Part shown: in pieces, positions 1 to 5,965 of the stretch
Numbering within the stretch: the stretch's first letter is position 1
Layout: each line of letters opens with the position of its first letter
Assembly (NCBI GenBank): GCA_963661535.1
Contig: CAVLCC010000064.1
Location: 1-8,577 of the forward strand
DNA length: 8,577 nt
Reading direction: 5' to 3'
Source: CAVLCC01 sp963661535
GTDB taxonomy: Bacteria > Actinomycetota > Coriobacteriia > Coriobacteriales > CADBOM01
Position numbers and translations under genes: made by a program
Notes under the pieces: generated by a model
What the model was told of the DNA's origin: nothing
The model's database searches: none
The model's input: only the letters and a program-made list of their open reading frames with translations

Positions 1-1
1 T

Positions 2-154
2 AACAAGATTAAAGTAACAGTTAAGATGGGATATGGATTTCGTAACACTGATAACTTGGTCTCTTTATTGATGCTTCGATGTTCTGATATCAAACCTACA
101 TTACCAGGTCGTGAGAGTAAGAAAAAAGAGAAAGGTGTGGTGGGGGTTGCCTGA
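2..154 (+). CDS. ISL3-family transposase, C-terminal 50 residues (partial)
   Basis: An open frame enters from the left edge and ends at a TGA at 152-154. The visible residues begin NKIKVTVKMGYGFRNTDNL, followed by a Leu-rich stretch and LPGR. This resembles the conserved C-terminus of ISL3-type DDE transposases, where an N-K-I-K segment is followed by a G-Y-G-F/Y-R-N motif. The catalytic DDE residues would lie upstream and are not visible. The final 15 or so residues are Lys- and Gly-rich and probably not conserved. Recognition is from the motif pattern only. A different IS family with a similar tail is possible, but the adjacent terminal-repeat-like sequence supports ISL3. Confidence 0.72.
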   Translation, partial: NKIKVTVKMGYGFRNTDNLVSLLMLRCSDIKPTLPGRESKKKEKGVVGVA

Positions 155-167
155 TGTATTGTTTCTT

Positions 168-191
168 ACCCACACAAACTAACGAAGACTC
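168..191. repeat. Putative right terminal inverted repeat of the ISL3-like element
   Basis: The sequence begins ACCCACACAAACTAACGAAG and ends GACTC. It resembles ISL3-family right ends, which typically read CCCACAC, a short variable part, then GAAGAGCC. It lies 13 bases after the transposase stop, the usual place for the right repeat. Beyond it the reading frame of the interrupted hydrolase starts. The partner repeat is outside the window, so the outer limit is approximate. Confidence 0.6.
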
Positions 192-1198
192 AAAAGTTTG
201 CTAAATTTGGTTGTTCAGCAATGGGCAAAGTAGTGGACAATGGCGACATGATTGTTGGCAGATCCTACGATCTTTACTATGGTTATAATCCTGCGTATAT
301 CATCAGAACTGATGTGGAAGGTTTTAACAAGACTGTAGGGCTTGTATACAATTCCTTTGATGGACGCACCTTCGACGACGTCAAGGAAAATGGAATCTCT
401 CAAGATGAGCTTCTGACACTTTTGTTTTTCACCGCAGATATTATGAACGAAAAGGGCTTTTACGTGGAAGCTAATATGCGTCCAAAACAGCCAGAAGACA
501 CTGGAATAGCAATATCTACGGGCACAAATCCTAGTGCAGAGATAACCATGTCATTCCCTGCTTTGCTTAGATATCTAGGTGAGCGCTGCGCAACCGTAGA
601 CGAAGCGCTAGAACTTGCTAACACTTTAAACATTACCGCATTTAGCAATGGCGACGTAAACTGGTGCGGTGGCTTTTTCATGGCTGATGCGACCGGACAC
701 TTTGGCGTTTTGGAGCTTGTGGACAATAAACTTATCTGGAACGACATGCAAAACTGCCAAGCTAATTTCTATCTTAATGACGAATATAAAAACAGAGCTA
801 CTTTGGGCACTGGTCTTGGAAGATATGAACTTCTAAGTTCTCAAATTCCACAGGTAAAAACCCAAGATGATGTAACAGATCTTATGAAAAAGGTGAGATA
901 TTCGCAGATTCTTGACCCGTATAATTGCGCATTTGACCCATGCAGTGAATGTTGTGGTGACGTGATTCCAGAATCCGGCGAAGTTCTAACACTTAATATG
1001 TGCTCTGAATATAAAGACGTAATTCTTAAAGGGTTGGAAGTGTCCGGTGCTATAGAAAGAGCCAAATCTCTTAAGCAACGCAAAGATGAGGGCAAAGAGT
1101 GGCACTCTGTTTGGCAGACAACAGCAAACTGCAATAAGAAATCCATCAAAGTTATTTTTTATGAGGATGACAATCTCACCTTTGATTTTGTTGTTTAG
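192..1198 (+). pseudogene. Choloylglycine hydrolase/linear amide C-N hydrolase (Ntn family), 5' end lost to IS insertion
   Basis: The first ATG is at 221 (325 residues to the stop), but the frame is open further upstream and reads KFAKFGCSAMGKVVDNGDM and onward. The Cys at 212-214 fits the N-terminal nucleophile of this family. Counting it as residue 1, Arg is at 17 and Asp at 20, in the motif VGRSYDL; these are the spacings of Cys2/Arg18/Asp21 in bile salt hydrolases. Further family features, numbered from ATG 221, are MNEKGFYVEANMR (75-87), a plausible active-site Asn at 182 (QANFYLND) and Arg at 201 (GRYELL). The C-terminus has typical beta strands (VWQTT, KSIKVIFYE). A Cys cluster, CAFDPCSECC, lies at 236-245. 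Family members hydrolyse amides such as bile-salt conjugates, penicillin V or N-acyl compounds; the substrate is unknown here. The ATG at 221 lacks a ribosome-binding site and would exclude the nucleophile. No in-frame ATG, GTG or TTG lies between the transposase stop at 154 and 221. The body has no internal stop, so the disruption may be recent. I infer a nonfunctional remnant. Confidence 0.75.
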
Positions 1199-1263
1199 GA
1201 TTGAATGATTTAGACAACAAACTCATAAAGGCAAGAGGTTCGTGCTATTTAAGGCGCAATTAG

Positions 1264-1273
1264 TATATATAAA
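1264..1273 (+). promoter_or_regulatory. Possible -10 region upstream of the amidohydrolase
   Basis: An AT-rich TATATATAAA stretch lies about 30 bases before the start codon, in the 103-base gap after the broken hydrolase gene. No convincing -35 hexamer is visible at 16-18 bases upstream, so this is a weak call resting on composition and position. Confidence 0.25.
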
Positions 1274-1301
1274 AGTAGATAGTTGATAGAAAGGTCAGAT
1301 T

Positions 1302-2921
1302 ATGGCAACTAGAGTTTTAACAAATGGTAAGTTTTTTACTGCAAACAAAAATGAACCTTGGGCGCAGGCCGTTGTTTTAGAAGGCAACAAAATTGCCTAT
1401 GTTGGCAGCACAGAGGGCGCGCTTGATTTTGCTGGCGCGGGCGCGACTGTAGAAGACTTGGGAGGCAAGCTTGTTACTCCTGGCCTTATCGACGGTCACA
1501 TGCACGCTTTTGCCGCAACCATGTTCGATGGGCTTCTTCGCCTAGACTCGCTAACACCCGAGCAGATGATTGAGGCAATTAAAAAAGATATTGAAGAACA
1601 CCCAGAGCTAGAAGCATACTCTGGCATGGGCTGGGTCGATGAAGCTTTTGGTGAGGAGGGTCCGAGTAAGGCAGACTTGGATGCCATTTTCCCTGATAAG
1701 CCAATGGCATTTCTTTCTGCTAGCATGCACACAGTGTGGTGCAATTCTAAGGCGCTCGAAGCTGCAAAGATCGAGCGCGATACGCCAGACATCGACCCTG
1801 CTGGTGGCGTTGTATACGTGCGCGACGCGGATGGCAACCCAACAGGCTATTGCAAAGAAATTGCTTCTATGGATACAGTGATGGCTGCCGCTAAATATTT
1901 TGACGAAGATGCAATGGTAAAAGCAATGGAGGCATTCGAGGAGAATTGCGCTGCACATGGCATTACATCTATTGTGGATTGCGGAACCATGAGCTTTACG
2001 AAGTTCTTTATAAGCGACGACCTTTGCGAAAGTGTTGACACCGACGAATGCCCTGTGCGCGTTAATTTTTGTGGTTTTGCTGGTGTGGCTGGGCTCTATG
2101 AAATGGCATTTAATGATGCGGTCGAGTATTCTAAGAAATATAACAACGACCGCTTCTTCTGCACGTTCCACAAGCTCTTCAACGATGGTACAGCAGAAAC
2201 CGCATCGGCTGCAATTCCTAACCCATATCCCAGTGGCAATGTGATTAAACCGATCATGACAACTGAGCAGCTAGTAGAAAAATTTGAGGCGTGCGTAAAC
2301 GCTGGAATCGACGTTAACATCCATGCGATTGGCTCTGACGCTATCCACAACGTTTTAGAAGCTGCTGGCATTGTGCGCGAGCATGGCTTTAACGACCTGC
2401 GCATTGTTTGCTCACATTCTGCATATGTATACCCCAAAGACATCGAGCTATTTGGAAAATATGACGTTTTCTCCAACACCACCGGCCTTTGGGTGTCTGC
2501 ACAAGGCGAAGAGATTGACGCTCTCACCAAGCAACTCACGGAAGGAAAGCCTTACCCAATGAGCAGCATCTTAAAAGGCGGTGCGCGCGTTGGTTTGGGT
2601 TCCGACTTCCCAACAGATCCAACCAGCTTCCCTCCAATGCAGAATATAGAGTGCTTGGTTACTCGCCAAAAATGTGGGCAGCCAGACGGCTTCATCCACG
2701 ACGTAGAAGAGCGTTTAACCGTCGAAGATGTGATTTTGGGATACACGATTAACAACGCCTACCAAATGCGCAAAGAAGACGTGCTTGGATCGATTGAAGT
2801 TGGCAAATATGCTGATCTAACAGTGTTCGACCAAGACCTGTTCGAGATTGACCCATACGAAATTCACAACGTGGGCATCGCTGAGACCATTAAAGACGGA
2901 CTCACAACATACAAAGCTTAA
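1302..2921 (+). CDS. Amidohydrolase family 3 (YtcJ-like) metal-dependent hydrolase
   Basis: This 539-residue protein has the usual YtcJ-like length. The N-terminal beta segment, with NGKFFTANKNEPWAQAVVLE and VTPGLIDGHMH, belongs to the amidohydrolase composite fold. His66 and His68 form the HxH metal motif at the end of the first barrel strand. Other likely metal or catalytic ligands are Lys291 (FHKLFNDGT; possible bridging carboxylated Lys), His341 (NIHAIGSDA), His372 (CSHSAYV) and Asp435 (GLGSDFP). The C-terminus carries the typical GSIEVGKYADLTVFDQD. The family hydrolyses amide or related C-N bonds of small molecules, probably in the cytosol since no signal peptide is seen; the substrate cannot be inferred. 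The start is supported by AGAAAGG at 1288-1294, seven bases before the ATG. No terminator separates it from the next gene 43 bases downstream, so the two may be cotranscribed. The preceding gene is another C-N hydrolase, which hints at shared amide metabolism. Confidence 0.93.
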   Translation: MATRVLTNGKFFTANKNEPWAQAVVLEGNKIAYVGSTEGALDFAGAGATVEDLGGKLVTPGLIDGHMHAFAATMFDGLLRLDSLTPEQMIEAIKKDIEEHPELEAYSGMGWVDEAFGEEGPSKADLDAIFPDKPMAFLSASMHTVWCNSKALEAAKIERDTPDIDPAGGVVYVRDADGNPTGYCKEIASMDTVMAAAKYFDEDAMVKAMEAFEENCAAHGITSIVDCGTMSFTKFFISDDLCESVDTDECPVRVNFCGFAGVAGLYEMAFNDAVEYSKKYNNDRFFCTFHKLFNDGTAETASAAIPNPYPSGNVIKPIMTTEQLVEKFEACVNAGIDVNIHAIGSDAIHNVLEAAGIVREHGFNDLRIVCSHSAYVYPKDIELFGKYDVFSNTTGLWVSAQGEEIDALTKQLTEGKPYPMSSILKGGARVGLGSDFPTDPTSFPPMQNIECLVTRQKCGQPDGFIHDVEERLTVEDVILGYTINNAYQMRKEDVLGSIEVGKYADLTVFDQDLFEIDPYEIHNVGIAETIKDGLTTYKA

Positions 2922-2964
2922 AACACTATAAGACCAAAAGCAAAAATGCACCAATGGAGGAAAA

Positions 2965-4102
2965 ATGGCAACCAAAGCAAGTTTAACAAGTGATGAAATT
3001 AGCGAGGGGCAATATGTTACAACGCCTTACCAGTCGGGATGGGCAGATGTAACAAGATCTAAACGCTGGTTTGTGCGTTCCCTGTTGCTAACTTTATGTT
3101 CTTTGGTTCCAGTCCTCAATTGGTGCATCTGCGGTTTTGCAGCGCGTTGGGGCAGAGAAATATGCCTAGGCGTTAACCGCAGAATGCCTTCAACAATTGT
3201 TGATGACAACACATTTATCTCTGGTGCCAAAATTTGGGTTGTTAATTTTTGTTGGGGCATTGCTTTGGCTTTAGTTGCATGCCTTCTTTGGATGATTCCA
3301 ATAGTAGGACCAATCCTAGTGTGTTTAATAGCTTTAGCCTATGCTTTTGTATCTCCACTTCTCAACTTTCAAGTGGCTCTAAGCTCTAAAATCTCGGTTG
3401 GTTTTACGGGAGTTAGCAGAGCTTTTGCGCTTCTACGCAAAAAACCAATCAAAACAATCGCTTCTACATTTTCACCAGTTTTGGTAGTTAATGTGACCGT
3501 GTGTTTGTTTAATGCTATTGTGGGTTGTCTTCTTGTTGTTTTGGCTGCAAGCTCTTTAATAGATGTGATTACAAATATCATTCCTCAGCTTGTTTCTGGA
3601 TTTTTTGCAGGCGAAGACTTGCCAACTCTCATCGAATCATTCTTTAATAATATTGATGGTATATTTACTTTTACTACTTATGCATTTTTTGTTCTCTATT
3701 TTATTTTTAAACTTGCAGGAGTTTTTGCAAACCTTTGGACATATCGCTCAGTTGGGCACCTAATTGCTCGCGAGGCTCCAGAATGGCTAGAAGAAGAAGG
3801 ACTCGTTGATACTTCTTGCATTGAGGTTTCAGAGACCGGAGTTAAGCCATATATCCCGCTAAAAGATGCCATAGANNNNNNNNNNAGATGCGGAGCTAGA
3901 AGAAGTGGAGTTTCCGAAAGATTTGATTATGGAAGATGGATCAGCGGTGGCAGATGATGTGGTAGCTGAGGATGTAGCTGCAGAAGAAGATGCGGCGGCA
4001 GAGGAAGCTGCGGCTGAGGATGCTGCGGCAGAAGAAGCTGCTACAACAGAGGAAGATGAGGCTTCAGAAGATTCCGCGGAGGCGAAAGCTACGGCAGAAT
4101 AA
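2965..4102 (+). CDS. DUF4013-like multi-pass membrane protein with acidic Ala/Glu-rich tail, interrupted by an assembly gap
   Basis: GGAGG at 2956-2960 sits four bases before the ATG, a strong ribosome-binding site. Residues 1-303 are readable before the N run. An N-terminal cytosolic-like segment ends in WADVTRSKRWFVRS. Hydrophobic segments follow at about 38-60, 88-110, 112-137, 172-198 and 236-258, and then a soluble stretch (APEWLEEEGL). The pattern resembles DUF4013 membrane proteins of Actinobacteria, whose function is not established. After the ten Ns the acidic reading continues in a different frame (codon starts at 3887) as DAELEEVEFPKDLIMEDG and then Ala/Glu repeats, to TAA at 4100-4102. 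I join the two because the tail has no ribosome-binding site of its own and directly follows the acidic end of the membrane part. Read literally, the upstream frame yields a basic nonsense tail to 3957, an artefact of the placeholder gap. True length is unknown. Confidence 0.72.
3876..3885. other. Assembly gap (10 N) inside the membrane-protein gene
   Basis: Ten unknown bases. The upstream frame has a codon starting at 3874 and the downstream frame one at 3887. For the two to belong to one gene, the missing length must be a multiple of three, so ten cannot be the true size. It is probably a scaffolding placeholder. The repetitive Ala/Glu coding sequence just downstream may have hindered assembly. 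Confidence 0.95.
3962..4057 (+). repeat. Coding 15-nt repeats giving an A-A-A-E-E/D tail
   Basis: Within the tail of the membrane protein, units of about five codons recur with the pattern GCT GCG GCA GAA GAA, with codon variations. They encode VAED, VAAEED, AAAEE, AAAED, AAAEE and ATTEED in order. The tail is strongly acidic and low in complexity, and should form a disordered or helical cytosolic or surface extension. Such repeats can change in copy number by slippage. Confidence 0.75.
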
Positions 4103-4110
4103 GATGCAAC

Positions 4111-4147
4111 AAAAAAGCTGTTTAATGCAATATTAAGCAGCTTTTTT
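4111..4147. terminator. Bidirectional rho-independent terminator
   Basis: A 16-base left arm (AAAAAAGCTGTTTAAT, 4111-4126) pairs with ATTAAGCAGCTTTTTT (4132-4147) around a five-base loop GCAAT, with one G-U pair. The A tract on one side and T tract on the other let it work in both directions. It lies 8 bases after the membrane-protein stop and downstream of the convergent SMR operon ending at 4211, so it can end both transcripts. Confidence 0.85.
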
Positions 4148-4166
4148 CATGCATGTTTATAGTTCG

Positions 4167-4183
4167 GCCTTAAAGGCTTTTTT
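4167..4183 (+). terminator. Small secondary hairpin with T tract
   Basis: GCC and GGC (extendable to GCCTT/AAGGC with an impossibly tight loop) are followed by TTTTTT at 4178-4183. The short stem makes it a weak terminator. It may back up the stronger hairpin 20 bases upstream for plus-strand transcription. Confidence 0.35.
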
Positions 4184-4210
4184 CCGGTGGGGTGATTTGC
4201 TATGTGTAAA

Positions 4211-4564
4211 TTAGTCCATCTTTTTTTGTCCACGGTTTAGCAAAACAATGCCAGCAGTAACAAGCACAAGACCAATAAGGACTGTTGGCCCAAATGGATC
4301 GTTCCAAACAACAATTCCTATAACGGTGGTGAGCGCTGTTCCAACTCCACCCCAAATGCCATAAGTTAGACCAAGAGGCAGCTTTTTTAGAGCTATGACC
4401 AGACCGGCCAAAGACAAGCCTGTGGTGACGATGCAAATTATGCTATATGGCATTACTGTAAATCCGTCAGACGCTTTCATGCATGTTGTTCCACATGTCT
4501 CCAAAATGATTGAACATGCAAGCGCTGCGTAAGGATATTTGGCTAATTTATCCAAGAATGACAT
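4211..4564 (-). CDS. Small multidrug resistance (SMR) efflux subunit, second gene of pair
   Basis: This is a 117-residue protein with four hydrophobic segments, the size of the EmrE/EbrB/QacE family. Glu22 in SIILETCGTTCMKASDGF corresponds to the essential membrane Glu14 of EmrE, which binds substrate and protons. LPLGLTYGIWGGVGTAL (62-78) is the conserved third-helix region with Trp71. Family members export cationic drugs and quaternary ammonium compounds in exchange for protons. Positive charges gather at the N-terminus (Lys6, Lys9), in the second loop (Lys60, Lys61) and at the C-terminus (Arg111, Lys114, Lys115), so the positive-inside rule predicts both ends in the cytosol, opposite to its partner. 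Five bases separate its ATG from the partner's stop. A GGGGG at 4574-4578 (complement), overlapping the partner's last codons, may be its ribosome-binding site, suggesting coupled translation. Confidence 0.92.
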   Translation of the reverse strand: MSFLDKLAKYPYAALACSIILETCGTTCMKASDGFTVMPYSIICIVTTGLSLAGLVIALKKLPLGLTYGIWGGVGTALTTVIGIVVWNDPFGPTVLIGLVLVTAGIVLLNRGQKKMD

Positions 4565-4569
4565 TTTTT

Positions 4570-4902
4570 CTAACCCCCAATTTTCATTAAAACAACACCT
4601 GCAACGATGATTGCTATTCCTGCTAATTTTGTTAAGTTAAAGCCCTCTTTCCAAAAAATCGCACCAACGATTGCTGTGAGCGCTATGCCGAGTCCTGTCC
4701 ACATTGCATAAGAAAAACTTAGTGGCAAATAAACAATTGCTTTCGACATCAAATAAAATGCCCCTGCATACCCAATAACAATGCCAATAATTGGTGCTTT
4801 TCTTTTGAATCCGTCTGACAATTTCATCATTGAGTCGCCAAAAACTTCTAAAATAACAGCAACTCCCAGAATTGCTAAAGCTCCTGTTGAGCTCATGTCC
4901 AT
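4570..4902 (-). CDS. Small multidrug resistance (SMR) efflux subunit, first gene of pair
   Basis: This is a 110-residue, four-helix SMR protein. Glu19 in VILEVFGDSMMKLSDGF matches the essential Glu14 of EmrE, and YLPLSFSYAMWTGLG (58-72) with Trp68 is the family's third-helix signature. An extra acidic residue, Asp23, sits one helical turn after Glu19 where most members carry a small or hydroxyl residue. Charges fall in the first loop (Lys27, Lys33, Arg34, Lys35) and third loop (Lys85, Lys92), predicting both ends outside. The partner gene's pattern is reversed, which suggests an obligate antiparallel heterodimer like EbrAB or YkkCD. An AAGGAGGAA ribosome-binding site (complement of 4909-4917) precedes the ATG. 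The gene is transcribed from a MerR-type promoter shared with the divergent regulator, so expression is probably induced by a bound drug. Confidence 0.93.
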   Translation of the reverse strand: MDMSSTGALAILGVAVILEVFGDSMMKLSDGFKRKAPIIGIVIGYAGAFYLMSKAIVYLPLSFSYAMWTGLGIALTAIVGAIFWKEGFNLTKLAGIAIIVAGVVLMKIGG

Positions 4903-4945
4903 ACTAGTTCCTCCTTAAACTAGATTTTGTTTTACAATGGTAGAT

Positions 4946-4976
4946 ATCCTAAACTATCCCCCTAGGGTAGAGTCAA
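4946..4976 (-). promoter_or_regulatory. MerR-type promoter/operator for the SMR operon (19-bp spacer)
   Basis: On the minus strand, the -35 box TTGACT (4971-4976) and the -10 box TAGGAT (4946-4951) are separated by exactly 19 bases (4952-4970). This is the overlong spacer typical of MerR-activated promoters. Within it lies an imperfect dyad, ACTCTACCC then GGGGGATAGT, with seven of ten arm positions matching around CCCTAGGG. The layout closely resembles the bmr promoter controlled by BmrR. The MerR protein encoded next door would bind the dyad and twist the DNA to realign the boxes when an inducer is present. Confidence 0.85.
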
Positions 4977-5015
4977 GCTAGATTTTTAAGATATTTTGGA
5001 AAGGCTGGTAATTTT

Positions 5016-5789
5016 ATGAGGAATGAACTTCTAAGCATTGGTGAAATGGCAAAGCTTAAAGGCGTAGGCGTAAAGGCCCTTCGTTATTACGAAAAGATCG
5101 GGCTCCTTTTGCCAGCATATATTGATGAACTTAGTGGGTATCGCTATTACAGCTTAAATCAAGCAGCAGAAATTGACATAATTGTTACATGCCTTGACAT
5201 TGGAATTTCTCTAAAAGAGGTTGCACAGCATCGCAATAACGATGGAACAATGGATATGCAATCGTTGCTTGATCTTGGAAAAGAGCAAGTTGAGGCAAAA
5301 CTAGAGCATTTTAAGAAGCGTTCGCTGCAAATTGAGAGCTACATCAAAGGGATAGATGAGCGGGATGTGCTTGAGCGCAAAATAGCTGGAAGGCGTTTTT
5401 TGGTCACGCCGCTCAATAATGCGGATTTGGGCATCAAAGAATATATTAAAAAAGCAACCCAACTTTATCGACAGACAGAAGAATTGGGATTTGCCTCGCT
5501 TTATCTTGAGGGGATAATTTTTGATCCAAAAACAAACAAGCTACTATGTGCAGTTGAGATTGATAATGCAGGCTGCGAGCTAACTGAGGGGTATGAAATA
5601 TATGTATATCCAAAAGGTAAGTATCAAAGAAAAGTTATTCAATGTAATTCGCTGAACACAAGCTTTGAGAATGTAATTACAGAAATTGAAAATAAAAAGG
5701 GGAGTGCTTTGCCAATTGGCGCATTTTCGATTTGGCAAGAACACCACAAACTAAATGTTACAGCAGTGGATTTGATTTATGGTGCCTAA
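5016..5789 (+). CDS. MerR-family transcriptional activator with drug-sensing-type C-terminal domain
   Basis: This 257-residue protein begins LSIGEMAKLKGVGVKALRYY, the MerR winged helix-turn-helix (about 6-25), followed by YEKIGLLLPAYID and the wing SGYRYYSLNQ (40-49). A helical dimerisation coiled coil covers about 85-120. The C-terminal half (about 125-257) resembles the GyrI-like effector-binding domain of BmrR-type regulators, with alternating strands and EGYEIYVYPKGKY near 191-203. No metal-binding Cys cluster of the MerR/ZntR type is seen, so an organic ligand is more likely. It is divergent from the SMR pair, and the 113-base gap holds a 19-bp-spacer operator, so it very likely activates the efflux genes. 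GGAAAGG at 4998-5004 is a distant ribosome-binding site. Its own promoter is not clear; it may overlap the operator and allow autoregulation. Confidence 0.93.
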   Translation: MRNELLSIGEMAKLKGVGVKALRYYEKIGLLLPAYIDELSGYRYYSLNQAAEIDIIVTCLDIGISLKEVAQHRNNDGTMDMQSLLDLGKEQVEAKLEHFKKRSLQIESYIKGIDERDVLERKIAGRRFLVTPLNNADLGIKEYIKKATQLYRQTEELGFASLYLEGIIFDPKTNKLLCAVEIDNAGCELTEGYEIYVYPKGKYQRKVIQCNSLNTSFENVITEIENKKGSALPIGAFSIWQEHHKLNVTAVDLIYGA

Positions 5790-5883
5790 GGCTAGCGAGG
5801 GCGCATGTTGTGTATTTATGCAGTTAAACATCTATTGGAACCGGGATGCAAAGCAACTCGCAGTTACGCACACAGCACAATAA

Positions 5884-5914
5884 TTTAGTCCAATACTTTG
5901 TTTGGATTTATAAT
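5884..5914 (+). promoter_or_regulatory. Candidate promoter of the hsdM operon
   Basis: A perfect TATAAT (5909-5914) lies about 50 bases before hsdM, in the 170-base gap after the MerR gene. The upstream partner is poor: TTTAGT at 5884-5889 gives a 19-base spacer, and TAGTCC a 17-base spacer. Short TCCAA/TTGGA repeats surround the -10 box. The rest of this gap shows no gene or terminator that I can support. Confidence 0.5.
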
Positions 5915-5965
5915 TGTATGAGCACCAATATCGCATCCAAAATAAATTGAGAAGGGCAAGTGTTT

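Larger units (their letters stand above)
1..191 (+). mobile_element. Right end of an ISL3-like insertion sequence (left part outside window)
   Basis: This stretch has the end of a transposase reading frame, a short non-coding segment, and then a sequence resembling the terminal inverted repeat of ISL3-family elements. In that family the outer ends typically read GGNTCTT inward, followed by a GTGTGGG-like block. The reverse complement here starts GAGTCTTCG and reaches GTGTGGG. Immediately outside, the sequence becomes a choloylglycine-hydrolase-like coding frame with no 5' end, which fits insertion into that gene. The exact boundary is uncertain by a few bases. The left end and the 8-bp target duplication expected for this family cannot be seen, because the element runs off the window. 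Confidence 0.7.

Noticed and set aside
221..1198. Intact 325-residue hydrolase starting at ATG 221
   Set aside because: No ribosome-binding site precedes this ATG, and the family nucleophile Cys lies three codons upstream in the same open frame. The true N-terminus is missing, so I annotate a pseudogene instead.
1608..2171. 187-residue open frame on the minus strand
   Set aside because: It lies wholly inside the well-supported amidohydrolase gene, has no recognisable domain and is rich in His/Cys/Arg as expected for an antisense shadow.
3886..3957. Basic C-terminus of the membrane protein read directly through the Ns
   Set aside because: It depends on the gap being exactly ten bases, gives an Arg/Gly-rich nonsense tail, and conflicts with the coherent acidic frame over the same bases.
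3905..4102. Separate small Ala/Glu-rich protein starting at ATG 3905
   Set aside because: There is no ribosome-binding site, and the frame is open back to the N gap with matching acidic composition. It is better explained as the C-terminus of the membrane protein.
4200..4436. 78-residue minus-strand frame overlapping the second SMR gene
   Set aside because: It is a Trp/His/Cys-rich shadow of the SMR gene in another frame, with no ribosome-binding site.
4903..5015. Guanidine (ykkC-type) riboswitch before the SMR pair
   Set aside because: The leader after the promoter is only about 35-40 bases, too short for these aptamers, and a MerR operator already explains regulation.
5818..5883. 21-codon open frame in the MerR-hsdM gap
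   Set aside because: It has no ribosome-binding site, no recognisable sequence, and a length expected by chance.
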